A stretch of 64,000 nt of DNA from a virus (IMGVR_UViG_3300047444_000198:1-64000); one strand, 5' to 3'; shown: positions 32,533 to 39,726, counted from the stretch's first letter. Numbers and translations: made by a program. The notes: generated by a model from the letters alone, not told the origin.

Positions 32533-32864
32533 AAGGCTGGACACTCACCCTGCATGTGCTCCCAGCCCGCCTCGTCAGAGCCGAAGCGGAACCACCCGGC
32601 CTCGATGGGCTTCCCGCACTTGCGGCACGTCACGACCGTCAAGGGCTGCACCATGGTCTCAACGGCCAGCAGCTTCGGCCCTTGACTCAACCCATGCTGC
32701 AACTTGACCCCGGTGTCGAACCCGGCCTGGTAGAAGCTCTCGTTCTCAGCCCTCGCAGCGTCCAGAGCGGCCTGTAGCTGTTCGATGGCGTCAGCGGCGG
32801 CGAGTGCATCTCGTGGGGAAGCCGTATCCCGTAGCCGTCGCACGAGGTCGCTGTAGTCGCTCAT
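32529..32864 (-). CDS. Coiled-coil plus zinc-knuckle protein
   Basis: 111 residues. An N-terminal helix/coiled coil (RDALAAADAIEQLQAALDAA) precedes a C-terminal knuckle (VVTCRKCGKPIEAGWFR ... GEC). ATGA coupled on both sides. Likely nucleic-acid or protein binding; function unknown. Confidence 0.65.
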   Translation of the reverse strand: MSDYSDLVRRLRDTASPRDALAAADAIEQLQAALDAARAENESFYQAGFDTGVKLQHGLSQGPKLLAVETMVQPLTVVTCRKCGKPIEAGWFRFGSDEAGWEHMQGECPAL

Positions 32865-33331
32865 CGCAGCGCCGCCCGCATGGCGTTGACGACGCGGCCC
32901 TCACTGCTGCCGTCCCGGACCATGGGCTGCCACTTGATACCGTCGTCCACCCTCGTGTAGGGCAGGTGCGCGCAGGCTTCCGTGGACGGGCTGACCACCA
33001 TGATGTTCATGGCTTCACGCACGGTCCGGTCCCCGGCCAGGAACCGCGCCTGTAGCTCCCCGGGGACCAGATCCGGGAACGGGTCGCTGATCTTGGCCGT
33101 CAGACAATACGTGTCCACCGTCAGACAGGCCATCACCACCGGATCAGCTTCCGCCCACTGCGCCGCGAACGCCGCCAGGCCCAGCAACACCTCGTCCACG
33201 TTGTCGGCGCCCATGAGCACCACCATCGTGCCCGAGCGCTGCGTGGTGGTGATCTGAGCGTTCCAGCGCTCCCCGGAGAACATCTCCTGGACGAGCTTGA
33301 TCTCAAGTTCCAGCCGCTCGTTCACCGTCAT
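32861..33331 (-). CDS. Hypothetical protein
   Basis: 156 residues, beginning with a helix (NERLELEIKLVQEMFSGER) and continuing as an alpha/beta domain (GTMVVLMGADNVDEVLLGLA). It overlaps the WhiB gene stop (ATGA), so WhiB and this protein are co-translated. No family recognised. Confidence 0.65.
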   Translation of the reverse strand: MTVNERLELEIKLVQEMFSGERWNAQITTTQRSGTMVVLMGADNVDEVLLGLAAFAAQWAEADPVVMACLTVDTYCLTAKISDPFPDLVPGELQARFLAGDRTVREAMNIMVVSPSTEACAHLPYTRVDDGIKWQPMVRDGSSEGRVVNAMRAALR

Positions 33332-33600
33332 GCCGCCGCCGTCCGCTCCACCATGGCCCGCAGGCGCTCGATCTTGTCATCCTGACGGCAGACGTCCACG
33401 AAGGCGATCCCGCCCCATATGCCGTACAGCGGGAAGCCCGCCTCGACGGCCTGGAGCGCCAGGAGAGCGCAGTCGCGCTGCCCCGGGCACCCCTGGCACA
33501 CCGACAGCGCCCGAGCCCGCTTGGCCCGCCCCATGCGCCCGATACCCCAGTCGTCGGGGAACATGGACGGAGCATCCGGTAGCTGACAGTTGGTGATCAC
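33328..33600 (-). CDS. WhiB-like iron-sulfur regulator (second copy)
   Basis: 90 residues. Cysteines at 5, 35, 38 and 44 (SVCQGCPGQRDC), followed by LYGIWGG, the WhiB turn. Compared with the copy at 21760, the first cysteine is almost at the N-terminus and the basic C-terminal tail is shorter. GTG start with GGGGGG upstream. Two different WhiB proteins suggest separate control of host and phage transcription. Confidence 0.88.
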   Translation of the reverse strand: MITNCQLPDAPSMFPDDWGIGRMGRAKRARALSVCQGCPGQRDCALLALQAVEAGFPLYGIWGGIAFVDVCRQDDKIERLRAMVERTAAA

Positions 33601-33616
33601 TTGCCCCCCAGCACGT

Positions 33617-33871
33617 TCATGCAGTCCTCTTCTGTCGCGCCGGTACCTTCTTGGCCGGTACCCGCTTCATGACCTTCTTGGGCACTTCCTTGGTCGCCTT
33701 GACCGGCTTCACCGGCTTGTCCAGTTGCGGCGCCAGGAACGGCTCCTCTTGCAGGTAGCCCTCCAGCGCCTTGCGGATGATCGTGTTCCGGGGCACCCCC
33801 GAGTTGTCGCTGAAGGCCACAAGGCGCTCAGCCAGTTCGTCGGGGAGCCGGATGTTCGTGGTATAGGTCAT
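33617..33871 (-). CDS. Ribbon-helix-helix protein with lysine-rich tail
   Basis: 84 residues. TTNIRLPDELAERLVAFSDN and PRNTIIRKALEGYLQEE give an RHH fold. The second half is Lys/Pro/Ala-rich (KPVKPVKATKEVPKKVMKR), like the tails of the 20987 and 55698 proteins. Overlaps the upstream stop by one base. Likely a DNA-binding regulator with non-specific DNA affinity from the tail. Confidence 0.78.
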   Translation of the reverse strand: MTYTTNIRLPDELAERLVAFSDNSGVPRNTIIRKALEGYLQEEPFLAPQLDKPVKPVKATKEVPKKVMKRVPAKKVPARQKRTA

Positions 33872-34236
33872 TACTGGACAGTACCAGTTAGTTCGTCCAA
33901 CAGTTCCCGGAGGTTCCCCAGGGCCTCCGTGTTGCGCCCGGGGTAGGGCTCGTAGATGGCCCCCTCATAGAACGAGAGCGCGGCATAGAGCCACGACAAG
34001 GCGGCGTCCAGTTGGCGCTGGGAGATCTCCCCACCACCCCCCAGCGTCGTCAGAGCGGCGACACCCATGTGCACGGGCGTGTCCGTCTTCCTGGACGAGG
34101 CCGAGACCATGCCCTCCGGAATCGGCACCCCTGGCTGCCACCGCAGCGCCAACTCGAACAGCCGGTCCCAGTGAAAGCTCCGGCGCCCGTCCTCATCCCG
34201 AGGCAGCCGGTAGTACGGCACCGCTTCTAGTTCCAT
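33871..34236 (-). CDS. Hypothetical protein
   Basis: 121 residues: N-terminus YYRLPRDEDGRRSFHWDRLF, then GVAALTTLGGGGEISQRQLD and a helical C-terminus. TAGGTT lies 6 nt before the ATG. First gene of the leftward RHH-WhiB-zinc block after a stem-loop. Function unknown. Confidence 0.6.
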   Translation of the reverse strand: MELEAVPYYRLPRDEDGRRSFHWDRLFELALRWQPGVPIPEGMVSASSRKTDTPVHMGVAALTTLGGGGEISQRQLDAALSWLYAALSFYEGAIYEPYPGRNTEALGNLRELLDELTGTVQ

Positions 34237-34242
34237 CCCCCT

Positions 34243-34248
34243 AACCTA
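34243..34248 (-). promoter_or_regulatory. -10 box TAGGTT, leaderless type
   Basis: 6 nt before the ATG at 34236. Confidence 0.45.
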
Positions 34249-34299
34249 GCCCCTGGTACCACCCAGCAACATAGGTCGGAAGGCCCCTTGGTAGGTAGT

Positions 34300-34356
34300 A
34301 GGGGCGCTCCTGGCCGTGGAAGGACTTGCCGGTCCCTACCCCGTAGGAGCGCCCCT
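34300..34356 (-). terminator. 12-bp stem-loop, terminator or structured element
   Basis: AGGGGCGCTCCT pairs perfectly with AGGAGCGCCCCT. The 33-nt apical part contains GGAC-ttgccg-GTCC. It lies downstream of the 34368 RHH gene. No T-run follows, so it may be more than a terminator. Confidence 0.55.
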
Positions 34357-34367
34357 GGAACACTCTA

Positions 34368-34586
34368 CTACTCCTCCCACCGCCCGAGAGCCGCATCCCA
34401 CTGCCTCTGAATGGCCCTGGCCCCGGCAAAGTCCCGAGCCACACTCTCGGGCGTGGAAGAGGGCGGCAGCGCCCCATCCAGGAGCCTCACCATCAACTGG
34501 TTGGTACTGACCCCCTCCACCACCGCCCTAGCCTTCACGCGGCGCCACAACTCCTCGGGCATGCGAATGCTGGAGTTGTGGCTCAC
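34368..34586 (-). CDS. Ribbon-helix-helix (Arc-like) protein
   Basis: 72 residues. NSSIRMPEELWRRVKARAVV and STNQLMVRLLDGALPP give the RHH pattern, followed by a helical tail. ATGA overlap with the next RHH gene upstream, so two RHH proteins are made from one transcript. Confidence 0.75.
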   Translation of the reverse strand: MSHNSSIRMPEELWRRVKARAVVEGVSTNQLMVRLLDGALPPSSTPESVARDFAGARAIQRQWDAALGRWEE

Positions 34587-34888
34587 TTGAAGTCCTTGAC
34601 CCTCTTCGCGGCCATGGCAGCCATCTTCTTGTCCACCAACCCCTGGAGATCAGTACCACTTGATACCGGCCCAGCAAGGGAGGGCGGTTGAGGGATGCCC
34701 TGGCGCTTACTCACAGCCTGAGGAGGAGCAGCCCTCTTCGAGGACGGCTTCTTGGTGGGGTCTCGTCCCAAGCTCGCTTCGAGCAGCCTGGTGATGAGGT
34801 TGTTCAGTGAACGGCTTTCGGCAGTTGCACTCACTTGCAAGCGCTCGTACAACCGATCGTCCATGCGGATGGTCACATTGCGCGTCAT
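34583..34888 (-). CDS. Ribbon-helix-helix (Arc-like) protein, probably autoregulated
   Basis: 101 residues. NVTIRMDDRLYERLQVSATA and SRSLNNLITRLLEASLG match Arc-type RHH; a basic C-terminus follows. TATCGT lies 6 nt before the ATG. The 13-mer GCACTCACTTGCA abuts this -10 (34901-34913) and recurs inside the gene (34827-34839), a layout expected for an autorepressor. Confidence 0.8.
   Translation of the reverse strand: MTRNVTIRMDDRLYERLQVSATAESRSLNNLITRLLEASLGRDPTKKPSSKRAAPPQAVSKRQGIPQPPSLAGPVSSGTDLQGLVDKKMAAMAAKRVKDFK
34827..34839. repeat. GCACTCACTTGCA repeat, copy 1 (in-gene operator candidate)
   Basis: Exact copy of the sequence next to the RHH promoter, 74 bp away inside the RHH coding region; candidate auxiliary operator. 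Confidence 0.5.
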
Positions 34889-34894
34889 ATGCAC

Positions 34895-34900
34895 ACGATA
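34895..34900 (-). promoter_or_regulatory. -10 box TATCGT of the RHH operon
   Basis: 6 nt before the ATG at 34888 and directly flanked by the GCACTCACTTGCA operator candidate. Confidence 0.55.
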
Positions 34901-34913
34901 GCACTCACTTGCA
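34901..34913. repeat. GCACTCACTTGCA repeat, copy 2 (promoter operator candidate)
   Basis: Lies immediately upstream of the TATCGT -10 box, in the promoter spacer, where a bound RHH dimer would block RNA polymerase. Confidence 0.5.
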
Positions 34914-35036
34914 CTCATACGCCACCCCCCACACGAGCTACACGAGGAAACACGACAACACGAGGAAATGGCCCTTGACCTGCACAAACGGGTGATCAGG
35001 GCCGGTGACATGTGTCACGGGACCATTAATGCGCCC

Positions 35037-35058
35037 GGGTAGGCCGTATGGCCTACCC
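35037..35058. repeat. Inverted repeat, 9-bp stem
   Basis: GGGTAGGCC-gtat-GGCCTACCC, perfect. Confidence 0.8.
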
Positions 35059-35105
35059 ACGCACACCCTCTGACCTGGTGTTTCACACCTGGTGAGGTTT
35101 GTCAA

Positions 35106-35131
35106 CAACATAGGCCGTAGGGCCTATGTTG
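35106..35131. repeat. Inverted repeat, 11-bp stem
   Basis: CAACATAGGCC-gtag-GGCCTATGTTG, perfect; shares the GGCC-tetraloop-GGCC core with the neighbouring repeat and with the start cassettes. Confidence 0.8.
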
Positions 35132-35159
35132 TGTTACCAGGTGGTAGTGTGCTAGGGGT

Positions 35160-35182
35160 GCTCATGTTGTGTGAACATGAGC
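35160..35182. repeat. Inverted repeat, 9-bp stem
   Basis: GCTCATGTT-gtgtg-AACATGAGC, perfect. Confidence 0.8.
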
Positions 35183-35408
35183 GCATTAGGGCAGGTCACA
35201 GTACGTGCCCATGGTCACGACAGGCGTGTGAGTGTGTCACTCACGCCTAAGGCTAGGTTGGGTAGGGTGTGACTCATGTCATTGCCTGCCCATGGCATGG
35301 ACGTGACTTGACACACCCTGTCTATAGGCTGAACGACCCTTATAGGCCTGGCCCATGGCGCCGAACTACTCCGCACTTGGTACCGAGCGGTACTAGGGGG
35401 ACAACGCA

Positions 35409-35434
35409 AAGGGCGCCCTGTGAGGGGCGCCCTT
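35409..35434 (-). terminator. Terminator-like stem-loop after the SNF2 helicase gene
   Basis: AAGGGCGCCC-tgtgag-GGGCGCCCTT, perfect 10-bp GC-rich stem, 43 nt beyond the helicase stop codon in the direction of transcription. A weak T stretch follows on the minus strand (CCCTTTG). Confidence 0.65.
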
Positions 35435-35452
35435 ATACGGTGTGACCAGGTT

Positions 35453-35465
35453 GTCAGTGTCAGTG
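35453..35465 (-). repeat. 13-mer CACTGACACTGAC
   Basis: 11 nt downstream of the helicase stop. Confidence 0.9.
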
Positions 35466-35476
35466 CTCGCCAGGCG

Positions 35477-37021
35477 TCACCCCTCCCGGTAGCTATCGAG
35501 CAGTGCGGCGGCGATGCTGTCGTCGTCCAGGATCGTGGTCGCTGTACCGTCCAGTACGGTGCCAGTCACGGCAGCCTTGTCATTGAGGATCGACATGAGC
35601 CGTTCATCCACCGTCGCCACGCCATTGGTACCGAGCATGATGTGGCTCACGACCTCGCGAGTCTGGCCGATACGGTCTAGGCGATCCTCGACCTGTTGTA
35701 GGTCTCCGGGCGTCCACGGTAGCTCCGCGACGACGATATGACGGGCCGCCGTGAGCGTGAATCCCACGCCAGCGGCGACGATGTTCCCCGCCAGTACCCG
35801 GGCCTTGCCTGACTGAAAGGCGTCTACGGCAGCTTGTTTCTGGACCGTGGAATCGTTCCCTGTGATGGTCACGGCGCCGAACGCCTCGACCATGGCGCGG
35901 ATCGTGTCGGTATGCGTGGCGGCGATGAACACTTGCTCGCCCTCGTCCAGGAGCCCTTGCACGTACTCGACCACGGCCGCGACCTTAGCCTGGCCGATAA
36001 GGCGCCGCAGGGTATTGAGCAGTACCAGAGCCTCAGCCTTGCCTGCGGACTCAGCAGCCTTGTCGCCACGCTCGCCCCGCACGTAGGCAATCAGGTCATC
36101 TTGCGCCCGCACGTAGTCACGTGCAGCCGTCCCGGCCATGGCGGTCCCGACACTGATACGGCCCTTGCCTGGCAGCGTGAGCACTTCCGAACGCAGGCGC
36201 CGCAGGTAGAACGTGGAGACCATGGTCTCGTGAAGCTCACTCAGGTACGCACTCCCACGCGTGCCCCACCGGTCCAGTACCGGACAGTAGCGATTGAGGA
36301 ACGACCACCAGCCGCCGAACACATGATCGACGCCCGCGATACGTAGCTGGGTGGCTAGTTCACTGGGCCGGTTGACGATAGCCGTGCCACTCATGAGCAC
36401 CCGCAGTGCACCATGGGGGAGCGTGGCGGCGAGCGCCATGGCGGCACGTGCGCGTTGTGCCTTGTATGACTTGAATCGATGCGCCTCGTCTACCACCAGG
36501 GCGCGGATGCCCATCGTGGTCAGTACCCCGTTCACTACGTCACGTGACTTCCCGGTCCGCTGGTCAGTCACCTTGACCAGACCGGCCCACTTGCTGAGTA
36601 CAGCGTCACCGATCACGTAGAAGTCAGCGTCGGCAGGCAGCACCGGCTTGGTACCAGTCAGCACCACCACGCGGGCACCCGGCACCAGCCGCACAATCTC
36701 GTTCCGCCAGTTGAGCGTGAGGCTAGGGGGACACACAACGAGAGCCGGGTACGTGCTGGGTGCCAGCGCAATGGCGGCGATGGCGGCGAACGTCTTACCC
36801 AGGCCCATCTCGTCGCCGACGTAGCTACCGCCGAACCGGGCGACGTCGGCATGGATGCGCTGGACTGCCTCGACCTGGTGGTCAAGGAGGGGCAGCGCGA
36901 GAGCCGTGAAGTCGAACGACGTCGTAGCGGCGATGGCGGTGGCGGCGACGACGGTAGGCAGGGCCGCGCTAGGCGTGGCGGCGAAGAATGCGGACAGGGC
37001 GTTAGTGGGTGCGTTGGTCAC
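35477..37021 (-). CDS. SNF2-family DEAD/H helicase
   Basis: 514 residues. Motif I VGDEMGLGKTFAAIA at about residue 65, motif Ia VVCPPSLTLNWRNE, motif II VVDEAHRF at about 175, motif III LMSGTAIVNRP, and C-terminal motifs GVGFTLTAA, VVAELPWTPGDLQQVEDRLD and RIGQT. This is the SNF2/Rad54-like order, a dsDNA translocase that would remodel protein-DNA complexes in replication or recombination. The GTG start at 37021 is 7 nt from TAGGCT; the longer frame to 37069 would translate the promoter cassette. It starts MTNAP like two neighbours. Confidence 0.9.
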   Translation of the reverse strand: MTNAPTNALSAFFAATPSAALPTVVAATAIAATTSFDFTALALPLLDHQVEAVQRIHADVARFGGSYVGDEMGLGKTFAAIAAIALAPSTYPALVVCPPSLTLNWRNEIVRLVPGARVVVLTGTKPVLPADADFYVIGDAVLSKWAGLVKVTDQRTGKSRDVVNGVLTTMGIRALVVDEAHRFKSYKAQRARAAMALAATLPHGALRVLMSGTAIVNRPSELATQLRIAGVDHVFGGWWSFLNRYCPVLDRWGTRGSAYLSELHETMVSTFYLRRLRSEVLTLPGKGRISVGTAMAGTAARDYVRAQDDLIAYVRGERGDKAAESAGKAEALVLLNTLRRLIGQAKVAAVVEYVQGLLDEGEQVFIAATHTDTIRAMVEAFGAVTITGNDSTVQKQAAVDAFQSGKARVLAGNIVAAGVGFTLTAARHIVVAELPWTPGDLQQVEDRLDRIGQTREVVSHIMLGTNGVATVDERLMSILNDKAAVTGTVLDGTATTILDDDSIAAALLDSYREG

Positions 37022-37085
37022 GAGAGAAAGCCTATCAGGTAGTTGAGTCAACAGGTGGTCAGGAGGCATAGGCCATTCGGCCTAT
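37022..37085 (-). promoter_or_regulatory. Start cassette of the SNF2 helicase
   Basis: ATAGGCC/GGCCTAT hairpin at 37068-37085, GTTGACTCAAC at 37042-37052, TAGGCT at 37029-37034, 7 nt, GTG. Confidence 0.65.
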
Positions 37086-37094
37086 TTGCCCTGG

Positions 37095-37985
37095 TCAGGC
37101 GTGGTGCATGGGGTACTGCCCACGGTAGTCCGGCGTGCTCGCGAGGCACGGTTCCCCCACGGTCTCGACCAGGTTGGCACCACACTCGGCGCACGCTTCC
37201 GACAGGATGGCGTCCACGGTCGTGTAGCTAGGCGCTACCACCTTTCCGGACGGACGGGTCACGGGCCGACCGAGCACGTCGGCAGCTTCCTCATAGGTGG
37301 GATACCACCAGCCGTGACGGGCGGCGCACTTCGGGCCGTACCCGGCCGCGAGGGACCTGTCGTCGTCAATATCAAGTCCGCAGTTACAGCAGAAGCCGTG
37401 CAGCTTCCCGAACGCGGACGCTTCCTCCTGGCTCATGGCATGGGCGACGCCCTCGCTCACGTAGCGCTTGACGATGGCGACACCACCCCGCACGTAGTCG
37501 AACGTGCGCCCACGGAGCACCTTGCACGCCTGATAGCCGTTCTGAGTCGTGTACAGCTTCCACACCGCGGACCCATCGTCCAGCGTGTAGAGACCGTTAT
37601 CGAGCACCAGGGTAGCGGCGGCGACCGTAGCCGCATCCGCCACGGCGCAATCGCCCTCATGATGGAACGTGAGCCACTTCCCGGTGCTTGACTTCTGAAT
37701 CCACCCAGCACCGGCCGGAACGTTCCCCTTGCACGTCTGGCACTTTCCGGGGTAGCCGTTCGACCGTTTGGCCGGAGCGGTAGCCGTGGCGGCGACAGTG
37801 TTCTTCATGCCTAGAAGCGCCTCGATCATGGCGCTAGCCGTGCCGGACTTCCCGCCCGTCAAGGTGCTCTCTAGTTGCGCCATGGCGGCGGGGACGTCAT
37901 TGATCCCGGTCTGGTCGGCGGGGATCTGCTGGAGCAGCGAACGGATGAAAGAGATCTGCTTAGGGGAAGCCGGTGCGTTGGTCAC
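37095..37985 (-). CDS. DUF6011-like zinc protein
   Basis: 296 residues. ASPKQISFIRSLLQQIP opens the protein, then a first Cys site (GKCQTCKGNVPAGAGW). A later FCCNCGLDIDDDRSLAAGYG, followed by PKCAARHGWWYP, matches the DUF6011 zinc motif CxxCgrxL.dp.S...GyGPxC. A third Cys pair is near the end (EACAECGANLVET). The promoter rule (TAGACT, 7 nt) selects the GTG at 37985 over an ATG only one base from the -10. Probably binds DNA or RNA with the helicase next door. Confidence 0.7.
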   Translation of the reverse strand: MTNAPASPKQISFIRSLLQQIPADQTGINDVPAAMAQLESTLTGGKSGTASAMIEALLGMKNTVAATATAPAKRSNGYPGKCQTCKGNVPAGAGWIQKSSTGKWLTFHHEGDCAVADAATVAAATLVLDNGLYTLDDGSAVWKLYTTQNGYQACKVLRGRTFDYVRGGVAIVKRYVSEGVAHAMSQEEASAFGKLHGFCCNCGLDIDDDRSLAAGYGPKCAARHGWWYPTYEEAADVLGRPVTRPSGKVVAPSYTTVDAILSEACAECGANLVETVGEPCLASTPDYRGQYPMHHA

Positions 37986-38049
37986 GATCATGAGTCTAGG
38001 CGCTTTCTTAGGGTCCCGTATGGGCCATACGGCCCTTCTGTTGACTCAC
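37986..38049 (-). promoter_or_regulatory. Start cassette of the DUF6011-like gene
   Basis: TAGACT at 37993-37998, 7 nt before the GTG. The hairpin (38022-38035) and a GTGAGTCAAC half-palindrome (38040-38049) are in swapped order relative to other cassettes. Confidence 0.6.
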
Positions 38050-38050
38050 C

Positions 38051-38245
38051 TTAGGAGGGGCGGCGGGCCGTCACCACCAGGGGCACCGCGAGACCGTGCG
38101 CCACAGGGCGCCGCAGGCGTCCGGAGCACGTGTCGAACGTGGTCACCAGCACGTGGTCACCACGGTCCTCGACCTTGTGGACCGTGGAGACGTGCGCGAG
38201 CACGTCCCCCGGCCGCAGGTCACCGGCCAGCACAACCGTGCTCAC
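38051..38245 (-). CDS. Small beta-rich hypothetical protein
   Basis: 64 residues: VVLAGDLRPGDVLAHVSTVH, then VEDRGDHVLVTTFD, a small barrel-like pattern. GTG start in a GTGA overlap with the upstream gene. Function unknown. Confidence 0.6.
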   Translation of the reverse strand: MSTVVLAGDLRPGDVLAHVSTVHKVEDRGDHVLVTTFDTCSGRLRRPVAHGLAVPLVVTARRPS

Positions 38246-38421
38246 GCCGTCACCTCGGCGTTGCGGCGCGCACGCCGCAGCTTGTCTTGCAGGCTCATAG
38301 CCTCAGCGGCCAGCGTGGGCCAGGCGTTGGCCTGGCAGTTGTGCCACTCGCTCGACAGGGCGAGGATCAGCGTGCTCATTTCGCCCGCTGTGAGCGTGAT
38401 CGTGGTGGGTGCGTTGGTCAT
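38242..38421 (-). CDS. Small helical protein with MTNAP start
   Basis: 59 residues (MTNAPTTITLTAGEMSTLIL ... MSLQDKLRRARRNAEV). TAAGAT lies 6 nt before the ATG within a full start cassette. Below usual gene-length cut-offs; the promoter, overlap and shared start sequence support it. Confidence 0.65.
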   Translation of the reverse strand: MTNAPTTITLTAGEMSTLILALSSEWHNCQANAWPTLAAEAMSLQDKLRRARRNAEVTA

Positions 38422-38470
38422 GAGAGTATCTTACCTCCAAGAGTTGAGTCAACAAATAGGCCATTCGGCC
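38422..38470 (-). promoter_or_regulatory. Start cassette of the 38421 gene
   Basis: Hairpin 38459-38470, palindrome GTTGACTCAAC 38443-38453, TAAGAT 38428-38433, 6 nt, ATG. Confidence 0.7.
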
Positions 38471-38492
38471 CTTTGGCTCCAAGCTCCAAGGG

Positions 38493-38861
38493 CTAGCCCT
38501 CCCACTCACTGAGGAAGGCCAGCACGTCAGCCGTGTCCTGTGACGTAGCTCCAAGCACGCGCCCTGTGATGGTGCACGCATCGCCCGCACCGGTCACCGC
38601 GTACAGGTCGCCTCCAAGGTCGTAGAGCACGTGGAAGTTGTACGCACACATGAAGTTGCGCGATACGAAACGGCGGCGCAAGGCAGGCGTGACAGGGACG
38701 TCACGCTCGATCCGCGGCCAGGCGTCAGCCGGGAAGGGCCGCAGGTCCAGGTCCAGCATCACGGCACACGGTTGGCACGTGGGCACGTCACCCAGGATCG
38801 GATGCGAGACCACGCCCGCAGCGGGGCGCACGCACCGGGCGAACCACTTGCACGTGGTCAC
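38493..38861 (-). CDS. Zinc-ribbon-type hypothetical protein
   Basis: 122 residues. CKWFARCVRPAAGVVSHPIL ... VPTCQPCAVML resembles the frequent actinophage pattern C..FA.C.rPA......PvlG.vptC..C. GTG start in a GTGA overlap. The C-terminal half is alpha/beta. Confidence 0.65.
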   Translation of the reverse strand: MTTCKWFARCVRPAAGVVSHPILGDVPTCQPCAVMLDLDLRPFPADAWPRIERDVPVTPALRRRFVSRNFMCAYNFHVLYDLGGDLYAVTGAGDACTITGRVLGATSQDTADVLAFLSEWEG

Positions 38862-39124
38862 TTGACCGGCTCCAAGGGCGCCGATGCGAACAGGTTGCTT
38901 GCGTAGTACACGCGTCGCGACTGGTCGCCGTCCCGGTCCAAGAACCGAAAGCCCTTGTAGTTGCCGGTGTCCATGAGCACGTCCTCGATCATGCCAGCGA
39001 CCGCGTAGCGGGCCTGCACCTGGTCATCGGCCGAGTTGGCGAGCATGTTGTTGGCGAAGTCGAGCACGCGCTTGACGTTGATCGTCTTGCGAGCCTTGAC
39101 GTTGGTGCTGGTCGAGTAGGGCAT
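38858..39124 (-). CDS. Hypothetical protein
   Basis: 88 residues, basic N-terminus (STNVKARKTINVKRVLDFAN) and mixed body. TAAGAT 6 nt before the ATG with a GTTGACTCAAC palindrome upstream. An AAGGAGG also lies 10 nt before the ATG, so this gene may use either leadered or leaderless initiation. Confidence 0.65.
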   Translation of the reverse strand: MPYSTSTNVKARKTINVKRVLDFANNMLANSADDQVQARYAVAGMIEDVLMDTGNYKGFRFLDRDGDQSRRVYYASNLFASAPLEPVK

Positions 39125-39173
39125 GAGAGTATCTTACCTCCTTGTTGACTCAACTACTATGGTCCATTAGGCC
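39125..39173 (-). promoter_or_regulatory. Start cassette of the 39124 gene
   Basis: Degenerate hairpin near 39161-39173, palindrome 39144-39154, TAAGAT 39131-39136, 6 nt, ATG; AAGGAGG overlaps the spacer. Confidence 0.65.
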
Positions 39174-39308
39174 CTGCTTCTGGCGCTCGTACACAGCGCT
39201 GGGATGTTGTGCCATGGCGCACGCCCTGCACACAGAGACACCACCCATGCGGGTCGTAGCCTCCTGTGAGCACGGACGCAGCCACTCGTCAGACGACTGG
39301 CAGGTCAC
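39150..39308 (-). CDS. 52-residue Cys-containing miniprotein
   Basis: MTCQSSDEWLRPCSQEATTR, then VCRACAM: four cysteines in a ribbon-like layout. GTG in a GTGA overlap with the upstream gene. The stop codon lies in the palindrome of the next cassette. Confidence 0.6.
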   Translation of the reverse strand: MTCQSSDEWLRPCSQEATTRMGGVSVCRACAMAQHPSAVYERQKQGLMDHSS

Positions 39309-39598
39309 CGGTACACCACCCGGACCTCACGAGCCTCTAGGCACTCCTTGACTGTGAAGTCAGCGCGCACCCGGCCACCCTTGTGAGCGAGGTTGTAGCC
39401 GACAGCGAACGTCGTGATGCCGCGGTTCTGTAGCACTCGGATGGCCGAGAACGTAGGCAGCGGTTGGCCGATGTGGTCGGACCAGCCGAGACCGGGGTAG
39501 AACACCTGTTCGATGCGAGCATCGCTCGCCCTCGTGTTGAGGTTCCGACGCGACAGGTGGCGACGGATGGGCAGCGGGGGAGTGTTGTGATTGGTCAT
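39305..39598 (-). CDS. Hypothetical protein
   Basis: 97 residues; basic start (PLPIRRHLSRRNLNTRASDA), then ARIEQVFYPGLGWSDHIGQP and FSAIRVLQNRGITTFAVGYN. The ATG overlaps the zinc miniprotein stop (ATGA). No family recognised. Confidence 0.6.
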   Translation of the reverse strand: MTNHNTPPLPIRRHLSRRNLNTRASDARIEQVFYPGLGWSDHIGQPLPTFSAIRVLQNRGITTFAVGYNLAHKGGRVRADFTVKECLEAREVRVVYR

Positions 39599-39726
39599 GA
39601 GATGGCTTTCATCTGCGTGATGGACCGGCGTGCGCTCTTGCGGCCGGGATGCGGACAGGTGACGATCGCGGTGGGCGAGCACACACCGATGGTGTGCTGG
39701 CAGGTCGGGCACTGGTAGGTGGTCAT
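39595..39726 (-). CDS. 43-residue zinc-finger miniprotein
   Basis: MTTYQCPTCQHTIGVCSPTA ... VTCPHPGRKSARRS: CxxC...C...C-x-H metal site and a basic tail. TAAGCT 6 nt before the ATG in a full cassette; ATGA overlap downstream. Confidence 0.65.
   Translation of the reverse strand: MTTYQCPTCQHTIGVCSPTAIVTCPHPGRKSARRSITQMKAIS

Larger units (their letters stand above)
34237..34367. other. Intergenic region with long stem-loop
   Basis: 131 nt holding the leftward -10 of the 34236 gene and a perfect 12-bp stem-loop at 34300-34356. A frame of 78 codons crosses it but is out of phase with neighbours and lacks signals. No other gene is seen. Confidence 0.6.
34889..35476. other. Non-coding control region with clustered inverted repeats (candidate origin)
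   Basis: 588 nt without a convincing gene. It holds the promoter of the RHH operon and perfect palindromes or stem-loops at 35005-35018, 35037-35058, 35106-35131 and 35160-35182. An imperfect one lies near 35222-35249, a terminator-like stem-loop at 35409-35434, and a 13-mer at 35453-35465. It separates two leftward transcription units. Could be a replication origin, partition site or master control region. Confidence 0.5.

Noticed and set aside
34241-34477. 78-codon minus frame through the 34300 stem-loop
   Set aside because: Overlaps the RHH gene in another frame and would translate a perfect hairpin; no start signals.
37022-37069. Upstream ATG that would add 16 residues to the SNF2 helicase
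   Set aside because: The extension is encoded by the promoter cassette; the GTG at 37021 fits the -10 spacing used by neighbours.
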